Assembly (NCBI GenBank): GCA_035295745.1
Contig: DATGIL010000031.1
Span: forward strand, 1-63,299
Direction: 5' to 3'
DNA from: JAIQFL01 sp035295745
GTDB taxonomy: Bacteria > Acidobacteriota > Terriglobia > Bryobacterales > Bryobacteraceae
Length of the DNA stretch: 63,299 bases
The notes beneath the pieces are model-generated. The model searched no databases. It was given only the letters and a program-made list of their open reading frames with translations, and was not told where the DNA came from. A program made the translations under genes and the position numbers. This document shows positions 1 to 8,003 of the stretch, one piece after another (within the stretch, counting starts at the first letter, position 1; the number at the start of each line of letters is the position of its first letter).

Positions 1-2
1 AC

Positions 3-710
3 ACTTGCCGCGAGGCCGCCCGCCAGGGCTGTTTCGGCTACGACCTGATCGGTCCCAAGGACTGGCCTACCCTCAAAAAGTATGGCCTGATCCTGACCAT
101 GTATCCGCCAGGCCCGGGCGGGACGATTCCCGATGCTTTGAACCGCAAGGAAAACCACGAGAGGCTGGAGCAGTCGATGCACGCCGCCCTCGACGAAGCG
201 GCGGCCAACGGCGTCCCCAACATCATCACCTTCTCCGGTAATCGGCGGGGGATGGCCGATACCGAGGGCGCCGATAACTGCGTGGCGTTCCTGAACCGCG
301 TGAAGTCCCACGCCGAGGACAAGGGCATTACCATTTGCATGGAGTACCTCAACAGCAAGGTGAACCACAAGGACTACATGTTCGATCACATTGCCTGGGG
401 CGTGGACGTGATGAAGCGTGTGAACTCACCACGCGTGAAGATCCTCTACGACATCTATCACGCGCAGATCATGGACGGCGACATCGTGCGCAACATTCGC
501 GACCATTTCCAGTGGATCGGCCACTTCCACACCGGTGGCAATCCCGGACGCCACGAGATTGACGACACCCAGGAGCTAAACTACCACTTCGTCGCGCAGG
601 CCATCGCCGATCTCGGTTACACCGGGTACGTTGCACACGAATACTCCCCGGCGCCCGGCCGCGAAGCCGCCGCGAGTCTCACCCAAGCGATGAAGATTAT
701 GGAAGTTTAG
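3..710 (+). CDS. Hydroxypyruvate isomerase-like TIM-barrel protein (5' partial)
   Basis: The reading frame is already open at base 3 and runs to a TAG at 708-710, so the start lies before the window. The protein resembles the xylose-isomerase-like TIM-barrel family that includes hydroxypyruvate isomerase. Visible family segments are a central stretch with ICMEYLNS (metal-ligand Glu on a strand end), KILYDIYHAQIMDGD (Asp and His ligands), IGHFHTGGNPGRHE and a final VAHEYSP, the usual last Glu ligand. Solute-type isomerases of this group act in the cytosol on small sugar or hydroxy-acid substrates; which substrate is used here cannot be told. It is followed 3 bp later by a convergent gene. Confidence 0.85.
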   Translation, partial: TCREAARQGCFGYDLIGPKDWPTLKKYGLILTMYPPGPGGTIPDALNRKENHERLEQSMHAALDEAAANGVPNIITFSGNRRGMADTEGADNCVAFLNRVKSHAEDKGITICMEYLNSKVNHKDYMFDHIAWGVDVMKRVNSPRVKILYDIYHAQIMDGDIVRNIRDHFQWIGHFHTGGNPGRHEIDDTQELNYHFVAQAIADLGYTGYVAHEYSPAPGREAAASLTQAMKIMEV

Positions 711-713
711 GAC

Positions 714-1793
714 TCAGTTCGCGCCGCTCGACTCCGCGGGAGCACCCGAGCAATTCGTGCAAGGACGTTCATGAATCGTCAATTCCGCGCGTCCCACCAG
801 CCGCGTATCCAGCGCCAGGTGCGTCACGCGAGACTCCGCCACGCCGTCGCGCAGGTTGGTCTCCCGTGTCAGATCCACGCGCTTAATGAAGATCGAAGGC
901 TTCTTCACGAGGTATCCCGATAACCGCAGCGCCGACCCGGTCTCCGCATCGATCCACAACATCCCCTGGATCATTCCGGTCCGTTTCTTCTTCGGTGTAA
1001 TCTGGAACACGTACTCGGTTCCACCGTCGGTCACCACGGTGCCTTCATATTGAAAGCGGTAATTCGCCGGCGACACCGACACTGCCGAAGGCGCCATCGA
1101 AGCCGATTCTACCTCCGCGGACAAGTACCGCGCGATCACCTGCTGCCGAACGGTGCGCGATCCATCCTGCTCGAACACCTGGTATTGCGGCTTTCCCAAC
1201 GGAAGCAACCGGCGAATGGCACTCAGCCGCCCGTGCTCTTTCAATTTCGGCAGCGACGCTTCGATTTCGACCGTCTCTTCACCCCAAGACTGGCTGCTTT
1301 GCAAGCTGGCGAAATACTTCGAGAGCGCCAGATTGGACGCCGCCACGGGATCCGGCGCCGGAATCGTCTCAGCGGCATGTAAAGCCACCGCAAACCCCAA
1401 CATCAACAGTCCGGCGAGCCAGAAGAGAGCAGACTGTAGCGTGGACCGTGCCGCCCGTGACACGGCCACCCGCTCGAACGGAACCACGCCCCCCAACAGC
1501 GCCGCCGATTCCGTATCCGTCAGAAACTCCGCTCCCGCCTCGCGCCACCGGCCCAACAACTCCCGCCCGCCCTCATCGATCGCTGTGAGCGCGGTCACAT
1601 CCACTATTAACGCCTTGCCGGCAATCGTGGAAGCCGCTGTACGCCAACACTGATCCAGCTCGGCAACGTCACCAGATGCCAACGGCCCTTCCAGCTCGAA
1701 ACGAAATTGAGCAGCCCCATCGTGGATCCGATATCCCCACGAACTGTCTGATTGGTTGCGCCGTTGCTTAGTTTTGCCCGCTTGCCCGAACAT
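714..1793 (-). CDS. STAS-like domain fused to a membrane-anchored periplasmic MucB/LolA-like region
   Basis: A 359-residue protein. Residues about 30-105 (RFELEGPL... VDVTALTAIDEGG... LLGRW) read like a STAS/anti-sigma-antagonist fold. Residues about 120-140 form one hydrophobic segment (FWLAGLLMLGFAVALHAAE). The rest is predicted extracytoplasmic; residues about 225-330 (YEGTVVTDGGTEYVFQI... GMLWIDAETG... GYLVKKPSIFIKRVD) resemble the beta-rich MucB/RseB or LolA-like lipid-binding folds, with 'WIDAETG' typical. The tail holds a Cys pair (CTNC). Function is not known; the layout would let a periplasmic sensor speak to a cytosolic STAS partner. Start ATG at 1793 has a purine-rich upstream stretch (GGGTGGGAAG). 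The fold assignments are inference. Confidence 0.6.
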   Translation of the reverse strand: MFGQAGKTKQRRNQSDSSWGYRIHDGAAQFRFELEGPLASGDVAELDQCWRTAASTIAGKALIVDVTALTAIDEGGRELLGRWREAGAEFLTDTESAALLGGVVPFERVAVSRAARSTLQSALFWLAGLLMLGFAVALHAAETIPAPDPVAASNLALSKYFASLQSSQSWGEETVEIEASLPKLKEHGRLSAIRRLLPLGKPQYQVFEQDGSRTVRQQVIARYLSAEVESASMAPSAVSVSPANYRFQYEGTVVTDGGTEYVFQITPKKKRTGMIQGMLWIDAETGSALRLSGYLVKKPSIFIKRVDLTRETNLRDGVAESRVTHLALDTRLVGRAELTIHERPCTNCSGAPAESSGAN

Positions 1794-2058
1794 TGCGACT
1801 TCCCACCCCTTCGCCGTCTACTCCCAGTACTACGTGAATGATGCCTATTTGGATGCCCGCCTGTTGCCGATTGATGCAAAAGCACGTAACACGCCATCTC
1901 CCGCTACTCGGAACCGGTTGAAACTGCAAGAGATGCTGAAATCCGCGGTGCCATTGCCAATCGGCACCTGCCGAAGGGCCGACACCTGCGTGGCAGAAAC
2001 CGGCACCAGGCTTTCACTGCCGGCCGCTCCGAGGCTGCGTTCGGATAAGCTAACACCT

Positions 2059-3240
2059 ATGCAACCCACTTGGTGCAGACGAGTTGCGGTCGCTGCCCTG
2101 CTCCTCGCCGCCACCGCGCGCGCGATTCCCGCCGCCGATCCGATCTTCCCGTACGGCGCCGTTTATTTCCGTAAATCGAACCCGCCGGAGGCCGATTGGG
2201 CGCGCGATCACGCCACCGCGCGGCAAATCGGGATGAATACCTTCCGTCACTGGTTCATGTGGTCGGCTATCGAGGTCGCACCGGGCAAATACGACTGGCG
2301 CGATTACGACCGCATGATGGACCTGGCTGCGCAAAACGGCATCAAGGTCGTCATCGCCGAGCTCGTCACCGCCGCACCCGAGTGGGTTTTCGATCGCTAC
2401 CCTCACGCCCGCTTCAAAGCCAGCGACGATTCCATCACTTACAGCGGCATCTCCGGTTCCAGCGCCACCGGCGGATTTCCGGGACTCTGCCTGGACAACG
2501 AAGACGTCCGCGCGCTTGCCGAAAAATTCCTGGTCGCACTCGTCGAGCGCTATCGCAATCATCCCGCGACGCTGGGCTACGACCTCTGGAACGAAAACAC
2601 CTACGACGGCGGGACGCCCCAGCGCATGCACTGCTTCTGCGAGGCCAGCCAACGCAAATTCCGCGAGTGGCTCCGCCGCCGTTACCCCTCGCTCGACGAC
2701 CTAGGCAAAGCTTGGTATCGCTACAGCTACGCCGACTGGGACAACGTGCATCCGCCACGCAACTTCTCCGGGTATCCCGAGAGTCTCGACTGGCTGGAGT
2801 TCCGAATCGATGATGCCTTTCGTCTCCAGCAATGGCGCGCCGATCTGTTCCGCCGCCTCGATAAGAACCATCACATCGTCGCTCACGGTGTGGCCGGCAC
2901 ACTCGAAAGCTTGCCCAGTTCCGCGCACAACGAGTGGCGCTCCGCCGAACTGGTGGACACCTGGGGCCTCACCTGGATCGCCTCCCGCAAGGGCAGCGAA
3001 TTGTGGAAGCAGTTCCACGCGCCCGATCTGGTGCGCGCTGGGGCTCGCGGCAAGCCCTTCTGGCACGCCGAAGCGCAAGCCGGACCGCTCTGGATGCAGC
3101 CTCAGGTCACCGGCCGTCCTCGCGAAGACGGGCGCATCGCCGACGACAAGGATGTGCGTCTGTGGAACCTGATCTCTTGTGCGGGCGGCGCCGGTTGCTT
3201 ACGCAGGTGGGATCGGTATGAGAGCGGATGTTGGCGTTGA
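2059..3240 (+). pseudogene. GH42 beta-galactosidase, C-terminally truncated at a repeat array
   Basis: ATG at 2059 gives a signal peptide (RVAVAALLLAATARAIPAAD) and a GH42 catalytic barrel. The expected acid/base Glu is at residue 179 (YDLWNENTYD) and the nucleophile Glu at residue 338 (PFWHAEAQAG). Family members are normally about 600-700 residues with a trimerisation domain and a small beta domain after the barrel. This one keeps family sequence only to residue ~379 (LISCAGGAG), then reads 14 unrelated residues and stops at 3240. The break contains TTGCTTACGC (3195-3204), identical to the core of the repeats that follow. The remainder of the gene is not found downstream. A secreted, inactive or partly active remnant is likely. 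Confidence 0.8.
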
Positions 3241-3712
3241 CGAGCCACGACCGTGAGGGAGTGATTCTCGAAGCGACCGTACATCGCTTGCTTGCGCGCG
3301 CGGCTCGCTGACCAACGACACGCTTGCGCGCAGCTCGCAACGAGCCACGACCGTGAGGGAGTGATTCTCGGAGCGACCGTACATCGCTTGCTTACGCGCG
3401 CGGCTCGCTGACCAACGACACGCTTGCGCGCAGCTCTTAACGAGCCACGACCGTGAGGGAGTGATTCTCGGATCGACCGGACATCGCTTGCTTACCGCGA
3501 CTCGCTGACGAACGATATGCTTGCGCGCAGTTCGCAACGAGCCACGACCGTGAGGGAGTGATTCTCGGGGCGACCGGACTTCGCTTGCTTACGCGCGCGG
3601 CTCGCTGACCAACGATACGCTTGCCCGCAGTTCGCAACGAGCCACGACCGTGAGGGAGTGATTCTCGGAGCGATTGGGACATCTCTTGCTTACGCGCGCG
3701 GCTCGCTGACCA
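3241..3712 (+). repeat. Tandem array of five ~100-bp units (repeat family 1)
   Basis: Units begin with CGAGCCACGACCGTGAGGGA at 3241, 3341, 3441, 3538 and 3638 (periods 100, 100, 97, 100; the last is cut short). Each unit has a ~67-bp core ending in CATCGCTTGCTTACGCGCGC then GGCTCG; the unit ends CGAGCC and GGCTCG are inverted repeats. A ~33-bp linker (ACCAACGACACGCTTGCGCG) follows. The array lies between the truncated GH42 gene and the convergent DUF4159 gene. Short spurious frames run through it because the period is near a multiple of three, but nothing in them looks like protein. Confidence 0.9.
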
Positions 3713-3722
3713 CGCTCCACCT

Positions 3723-4559
3723 CTACCGCGTCATCGCGTACACAATGTAATTCACGCCCAGCCGAATCGCCAGATCGGCAAACTTGGCGGGATAGAACGC
3801 GTCGTCCGCATACTCCCACGCATCGCCGATGTCGGAGTTATACGAGATCGCCACCAGAATCCGTCCGGTGTCGTCGTAGATGCCCCGCCAGTGAGCACCC
3901 CGCCCACTCGAGTCGCCCTTGTAGCCCAGCCGCAAGTGCGCCTGTCCGGGAATCTGAACCCGCTCGCTCAAATCGTAGACCGTGTGAAAGATCGGGTCGT
4001 CGTCCGGAATATCCACAATCGGCCGATCGGGAAACGCCTTCTTCATCCGCGACTCAAATTCATACCACTCGGCATTCGTATGAAAATCGTCCGCCATGAA
4101 GAAGCCGCCCCGCAGCAGATACTCGCGTAACGCCTGACCCTGTTTATCTGTCAAACCCCACTCGCCCACTTGCACCGCATACAACCACGGCCAGTCGTAT
4201 GCATCCCCTTCGTCCAGATTCACCACCTGCTCCACCGACCGCGTATGCACACGCGTGAGCCGCCGCACCGCCAGCGAGAAGTGCCTGTCCGCGCGTGGAA
4301 AATCCTGCGACCAGAGAGAGTATCCGGTGTGCCAATCGGCGTCTCGCCCAGCGTAGCCGTTTAGCGGACCAGGAGGGAACATCAGCCGCGCAAATGTCCA
4401 CTCAGTCTTCTCCTGCCAATCGGGCGGCATGGGGATCGAGCCGAGATTGTATTCAATCCCCTCAAACTCCCGGAACGGCCGCTGAAAGGCAAAGAGCGCA
4501 CCAGCCAGCGTCGCTCCGCATGCCAACCAACAGATGCCCTGCCGCAGACCGATTCGCAA
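3723..4559 (-). CDS. DUF4159 domain protein
   Basis: A 278-residue protein with an N-terminal signal or membrane anchor (LACGATLAGALFAFQ). The body matches the DUF4159 pattern: FARLMFPPG near the start, YAVQVGEWGLTDKQGQALREYLLRGGFF MADDFH in the middle (a glutamine-amidotransferase-like fold core), and VDIPDDDPIFHTVYDL, then WRGIYDDTGRILVAISYNSDIGDAWEYAD towards the end. In acidobacteria such proteins are often stand-alone and exported; their activity is unknown. It ends 10 bp past the repeat array and is convergent with the broken GH42 gene. The MBL gene on the same strand ends 51 bp upstream of its start. Confidence 0.85.
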   Translation of the reverse strand: MRIGLRQGICWLACGATLAGALFAFQRPFREFEGIEYNLGSIPMPPDWQEKTEWTFARLMFPPGPLNGYAGRDADWHTGYSLWSQDFPRADRHFSLAVRRLTRVHTRSVEQVVNLDEGDAYDWPWLYAVQVGEWGLTDKQGQALREYLLRGGFFMADDFHTNAEWYEFESRMKKAFPDRPIVDIPDDDPIFHTVYDLSERVQIPGQAHLRLGYKGDSSGRGAHWRGIYDDTGRILVAISYNSDIGDAWEYADDAFYPAKFADLAIRLGVNYIVYAMTR

Positions 4560-4609
4560 TTGCCCTTCCTTACTTCCGAGGATATCATTTCACCCGGAAC
4601 CAGCCCGCG

Positions 4610-5434
4610 CTATTGAATCTTCACTACGCCCGGCGCCGAACTCGGGAACTTCGTCATCACCGCGGGATCGTGCCCCGGAATCACCAACTGCACGCTCGCC
4701 GCCATCTGCTTCATCCGGTCCTGCGCGCGCAGATTGGAAGCCGCATCCAAGGTCGCCGCGATCGGCACATGCTTCTCCATGTTCTCGTACAGGTACATGT
4801 TGTCGCTCGCCAGCACTACCATCCCCGCCGCCGTGTTTACCGCCACGAATTGCGATGCGTAGGTATGCTTCCCGCCGGTGTAACACGTGATGCCCGGCAG
4901 AATCTCCTGCGCGTCCCCATTGACCAGTCCGACCCTGCCCTGGAGATTCAGCTTCACCGCGGCCAGCACGTCGTCCGGATCGATGCCGCCATGCGCCCGC
5001 CGTGACTGCCAAGCCTCGCCCGCGTAATACTCCAGCTCTTCCTTCTGCAGCCAGATCTTGGCCTTCGGAAACAAATCCATGCCGTCAGCGTGGTCCCAGT
5101 GCATGTGCGAAATGATCACGTCCGTGACCTCCTCGGGCTGCACACCGGCGCGCTTCACCGCATCCGAGGGCTTCACGAACTCGTTCACATGCCACTGCTT
5201 GAAAAACTGCTCGCGATAGAAGCCCGCATCCACCAGGATGTTGCGGCCGTTGCCGCGCACCAGCCATACCATCATCGCGATGTCGAGTTTGCGCCCCGCC
5301 TCCGCACCCGCCACCAGTTGATTCACGGCGAAATCCGGAATCGTGGCGTAGCGCACCGCGTAGATTTCATATTGCGGCTTGGGCTGCGCGAAAGCGCATG
5401 CGGCCAGCGCCATCGCCAGAAGGCACGGCTTCAC
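4610..5434 (-). CDS. Metallo-beta-lactamase-fold hydrolase (AHL-lactonase-like)
   Basis: GTG at 5434 overlaps the TGA of the upstream M28 peptidase gene (GTGA, 4 bp), which decides this start over longer upstream alternatives that would run back into that gene. It gives a signal peptide (CLLAMALAACAFAQ) and a 274-residue protein. The zinc site is intact: H110-x-H112-x-D114-H115 (SHMHWDHADG), a later His (GGKHTYASQ), an Asp (VLASDNMYL) and the final His in PGHDP. The arrangement matches the N-acyl-homoserine-lactonase-like branch, but with a signal peptide it should act in the periplasm; the substrate is unknown. Translationally coupled to the peptidase. Confidence 0.85.
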   Translation of the reverse strand: MKPCLLAMALAACAFAQPKPQYEIYAVRYATIPDFAVNQLVAGAEAGRKLDIAMMVWLVRGNGRNILVDAGFYREQFFKQWHVNEFVKPSDAVKRAGVQPEEVTDVIISHMHWDHADGMDLFPKAKIWLQKEELEYYAGEAWQSRRAHGGIDPDDVLAAVKLNLQGRVGLVNGDAQEILPGITCYTGGKHTYASQFVAVNTAAGMVVLASDNMYLYENMEKHVPIAATLDAASNLRAQDRMKQMAASVQLVIPGHDPAVMTKFPSSAPGVVKIQ

Positions 5435-7089
5435 TCGGAGCCCCGCGCCTTGGCCTTCGGTTCCAATTTCGGAGGCGTCGGCGCATCCGCGAAATCGAAG
5501 CCCGTCAGGTACGCCAGCTTCAGAATCTTGGTCATCTTCCCGAAGTTGATCTTCTCCACTGTATCCGTGTACTGGTGATAGTCGGGATGGAAGCCCGTGA
5601 ACCACCACACCGCCGGAATATCGTGCAACAGGAAAGGATACTGATCGCTCCGGAACAACACCTGCTGCGAGGAATCCAGATCCCACTTGTAATTCAGGTT
5701 CAGTCCCACGGTCTTGTTGGCGCGCTCCACAGCGGCCCGGTAATCGGGACTGTAGTGTGTCCCGATCAGCCCCAGTTCGTTCGAGGTATCGGGTGAAATC
5801 TCGGATGCGGGAGTACCGCCCCGTCCGGTCACCGCCTCGTTGCGTCCGATCATGTCGAAGTTGATCTCGGCGCGCGTCGTCTCCAGTGGCCGCAGAGGAT
5901 GCGACACATAATAGTACGCCCCCAGCAATCCGCGCTCTTCCGCCGCGAACACAATGAACAGCACGGACCGCTTCGGCTTTTGAGGATTCATCGAGAAGGC
6001 CCGGGCCAGTTCCACGACTCCGACGGTCCCTGAGCCGTTGTCGTCAGCGCCGTGAAAGATCCCATCGGGCGTCATCCCGTCGTGATCGAAGTGGCCGCTG
6101 AAGACGATTGTCTCCGCCTTCAATCCCGGATCGCTGCCCTCCAGCAGTCCCGCGACGTTGTACGAATTGGCCTGCCGGCGCTCCGCCACCGCCGCGTGCA
6201 GCTCCACACGTGTATTCGGCAGTTCCATCGACATGGGCGACGGCGTACTGTCGATCGCCGTTTGCAGCGCCTCCGGAGTTTTGCCGCCCGCCGAGAGCAA
6301 ATCGGCCGCCAGCTTCGCCGAAAGCGCAAACGCTGGAATCGCGGTCCCTCCATCGGCCAGCGCTTCGGCCGGAATGCGCGGCCGCCCCTGCTGTGCACCA
6401 CGTCTGGGAGCCGCGGCGCCCGGCTGTGCTCCCCGTCCTCCTTGCCTTCCCTGGCCTCGACCCGCACCTTGGCCGGCATGATTCGGATCGGCCGTCGTCA
6501 GCACCGCCACCGCCCCATGCCGCTGCGCGTTCAATACCTTCGCGTAGTTGTTCGTGTAGCGCGTGTTGCCTTTGCCGTTGAAAATCGAGTTGGCATCGTT
6601 CTCCTGCGGTTCATGATTGAAGTAAAGAACGATCTTCCCCTTCACATCGATGCCGGCATAGTCGTCATATCCCAACTCCGGCGCCGAGATGCCGTAACCC
6701 GCGAACACCACCGCGCCCGACACCGTCGTCTCCGTCGGAAAGTTGCACGTCGCATCCGGTGCGCTGAAGCTCTCCGATTTGTCGCCGTGTTGTACCGACA
6801 ACGTCGTCTTCTCCCGGTCGCCCTGATACTCGATCAGCGGGACCGGCTGCAGATACGAGTCGCCGCTCAGCGGCTTCAATCCCGCTTTGGCGAATTCGCT
6901 CGCGATCCACTGAATTGCCACTTCCGACCCGCGCTCCAGCGATCGCCGCCCTTCGAGCGCATCGGACGAGAGAAAGGTCAAATCAGCCTTCAGCCGCGAA
7001 GTCTGAATCGAATCGTAGCCGGTCGCGACACGCGAGGGCATCTGGGCAAACAGCAATGCCGCCGTCAGAAACAGAGGTGCCAGCCGCAT
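5431..7089 (-). CDS. M28 family zinc peptidase with PA insert
   Basis: ATG at 7089 is preceded by GGAGAG at proper spacing and starts a signal peptide (APLFLTAALLFAQ), so the longer frame back to 7155 is rejected. The secreted protein of 552 residues has a PA-type insert (about residues 120-300, with a Gly/Ala/Arg/Gln-rich low-complexity stretch), then the M28 core. Zinc ligands and catalytic Glu are visible: GHFDHDG, HGADDNGSG, AAEERGLLGA, INFDMIGR and a late His (DYHQYTD). Such enzymes are aminopeptidases or carboxypeptidases of scavenged peptides. It forms an operon with the overlapping MBL-fold gene. Confidence 0.9.
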   Translation of the reverse strand: MRLAPLFLTAALLFAQMPSRVATGYDSIQTSRLKADLTFLSSDALEGRRSLERGSEVAIQWIASEFAKAGLKPLSGDSYLQPVPLIEYQGDREKTTLSVQHGDKSESFSAPDATCNFPTETTVSGAVVFAGYGISAPELGYDDYAGIDVKGKIVLYFNHEPQENDANSIFNGKGNTRYTNNYAKVLNAQRHGAVAVLTTADPNHAGQGAGRGQGRQGGRGAQPGAAAPRRGAQQGRPRIPAEALADGGTAIPAFALSAKLAADLLSAGGKTPEALQTAIDSTPSPMSMELPNTRVELHAAVAERRQANSYNVAGLLEGSDPGLKAETIVFSGHFDHDGMTPDGIFHGADDNGSGTVGVVELARAFSMNPQKPKRSVLFIVFAAEERGLLGAYYYVSHPLRPLETTRAEINFDMIGRNEAVTGRGGTPASEISPDTSNELGLIGTHYSPDYRAAVERANKTVGLNLNYKWDLDSSQQVLFRSDQYPFLLHDIPAVWWFTGFHPDYHQYTDTVEKINFGKMTKILKLAYLTGFDFADAPTPPKLEPKAKARGSE

Positions 7090-7140
7090 AAATACTCTCC
7101 TTACGTATCTCCTGATGGTACTTGAAAAGCTGGTGGTGGG

Positions 7141-7205
7141 GTTCGCTTCGCTCACGGTACCGGGAGCCAGGGCCAGGGATCAGAGATGTGCTTCGCTGCG
7201 CTCAC
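7141..7205 (-). repeat. Short GTGAGCGAAGCGAAC repeats, left pair
   Basis: Read on the minus strand, 7141-7155 is GTGAGCGAAGCGAAC, and 7189-7205 holds a diverged copy (GTGAGCGCAGCGAAG). Both face the opposite way to three copies on the other side of the next gene. The DNA between is rich in CCCTGGCC-like stretches. Confidence 0.75.
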
Positions 7206-7794
7206 CGGGGGGCCGTTCGTAATATCTCGCCGATTCCAGCATCTCATCACTCGACTGGAGCCGTCTTTGGGAAACTTCATCAGCGTCTACACCGACGAAC
7301 CGCGCATCTCCGCCGCTCCGCGCAGTTCCGACCCGGCAGCCATCGCGCAAATCCTCGCAGCCCACCCTGATGACGACATGGCTTCATCCCTCACACAACT
7401 CGTCAACGGCCGATTCGAATGCGAAGAATCCGACGAGGCCGGGCGCGTCCTCTACGCCTTCCAGAAAGTCCTGGAAACCTTCTCGCCTTCCAAGACCACC
7501 GTCGAGATCTATCTCGATGAGGACCAGTTTCCCGAAATGTGGCGCTTCGCCTTCGAGGCCAACAACCCGCCCGTCGCCCTTCCCACTTCTTCCTACGGCA
7601 ACCCGTCTGTGGCCTATTGGCCACACGGCGACGTGAAGACATTCCTCTCCACCTTCCGTTCGCTCGATTTCGCCAGACTCGAAAAGGCCACCCGTCACCC
7701 TGGCGCCTACCGCGACGAAGTCCGCGAAATCCTCGAAGTGCTCCAATTCGCCGACCTCCACGCGAGCGGCGTCTACGTCTTCATCAACGAGTGA
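7186..7794 (+). CDS. Hypothetical protein, start uncertain
   Basis: An acidic protein of up to 202 residues. I do not recognise the family. It has no signal peptide or membrane segment. The C-terminal half (FPEMWRFAFEANNPPVALP, YWPHGDVKTFLSTF) looks like an ordinary soluble alpha/beta domain, and the length and composition recall small immunity-like or SUKH/DUF7691-like proteins, but this is a weak impression. The first ATG in this frame (7186) lies inside a short repeat, so the first ~12 residues are repeat-derived; the next ATG is at 7378. The gene may be 5'-truncated. It is flanked on both sides by inverted copies of the same short repeat. Confidence 0.5.
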   Translation: MCFAALTGGPFVISRRFQHLITRLEPSLGNFISVYTDEPRISAAPRSSDPAAIAQILAAHPDDDMASSLTQLVNGRFECEESDEAGRVLYAFQKVLETFSPSKTTVEIYLDEDQFPEMWRFAFEANNPPVALPTSSYGNPSVAYWPHGDVKTFLSTFRSLDFARLEKATRHPGAYRDEVREILEVLQFADLHASGVYVFINE

Positions 7795-7810
7795 CCGTTT
7801 CCCGACCGCC

Positions 7811-7943
7811 GCGAGCGAAGCGAGCCCCAATCCCTGGCCCGCGGTCCCAGGCCCCCGGGTCCCCGTGAGCGAAGCGAACTTCTTCCCCGGCCCCCACCCC
7901 CGGCCCCTGGCCACCGGCCGCCGGCCCCGTGAGCGAAGCGAAC
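7811..7943 (+). repeat. Short GTGAGCGAAGCGAAC repeats, right trio
   Basis: Copies at 7811-7824 (GCGAGCGAAGCGAG), 7865-7879 and 7929-7943 (both GTGAGCGAAGCGAAC), each followed by a C-rich stretch with CCGGCCCC-type motifs. Spacing is about 54 and 64 bp. They are in opposite orientation to the copies at 7141-7205, so the small gene between sits inside an inverted repeat. Confidence 0.8.
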
Positions 7944-8003
7944 TCTCCCCCCTAGCCCCCAACCCCTAAGTTGTATACTTGTTATCCAAAGCCAGGGATA
8001 TCG

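Noticed and set aside
3241..3712. CRISPR array
   Set aside because: Units of ~100 bp are nearly identical along their whole length, with no short repeat/unique spacer alternation and no cas genes.
3199..3819. Long minus-strand frames across the repeat array (repeated SLTVVARCELRASV-like peptide)
   Set aside because: They arise because the repeat period is close to a multiple of three; composition is repetitive and not conserved as protein.
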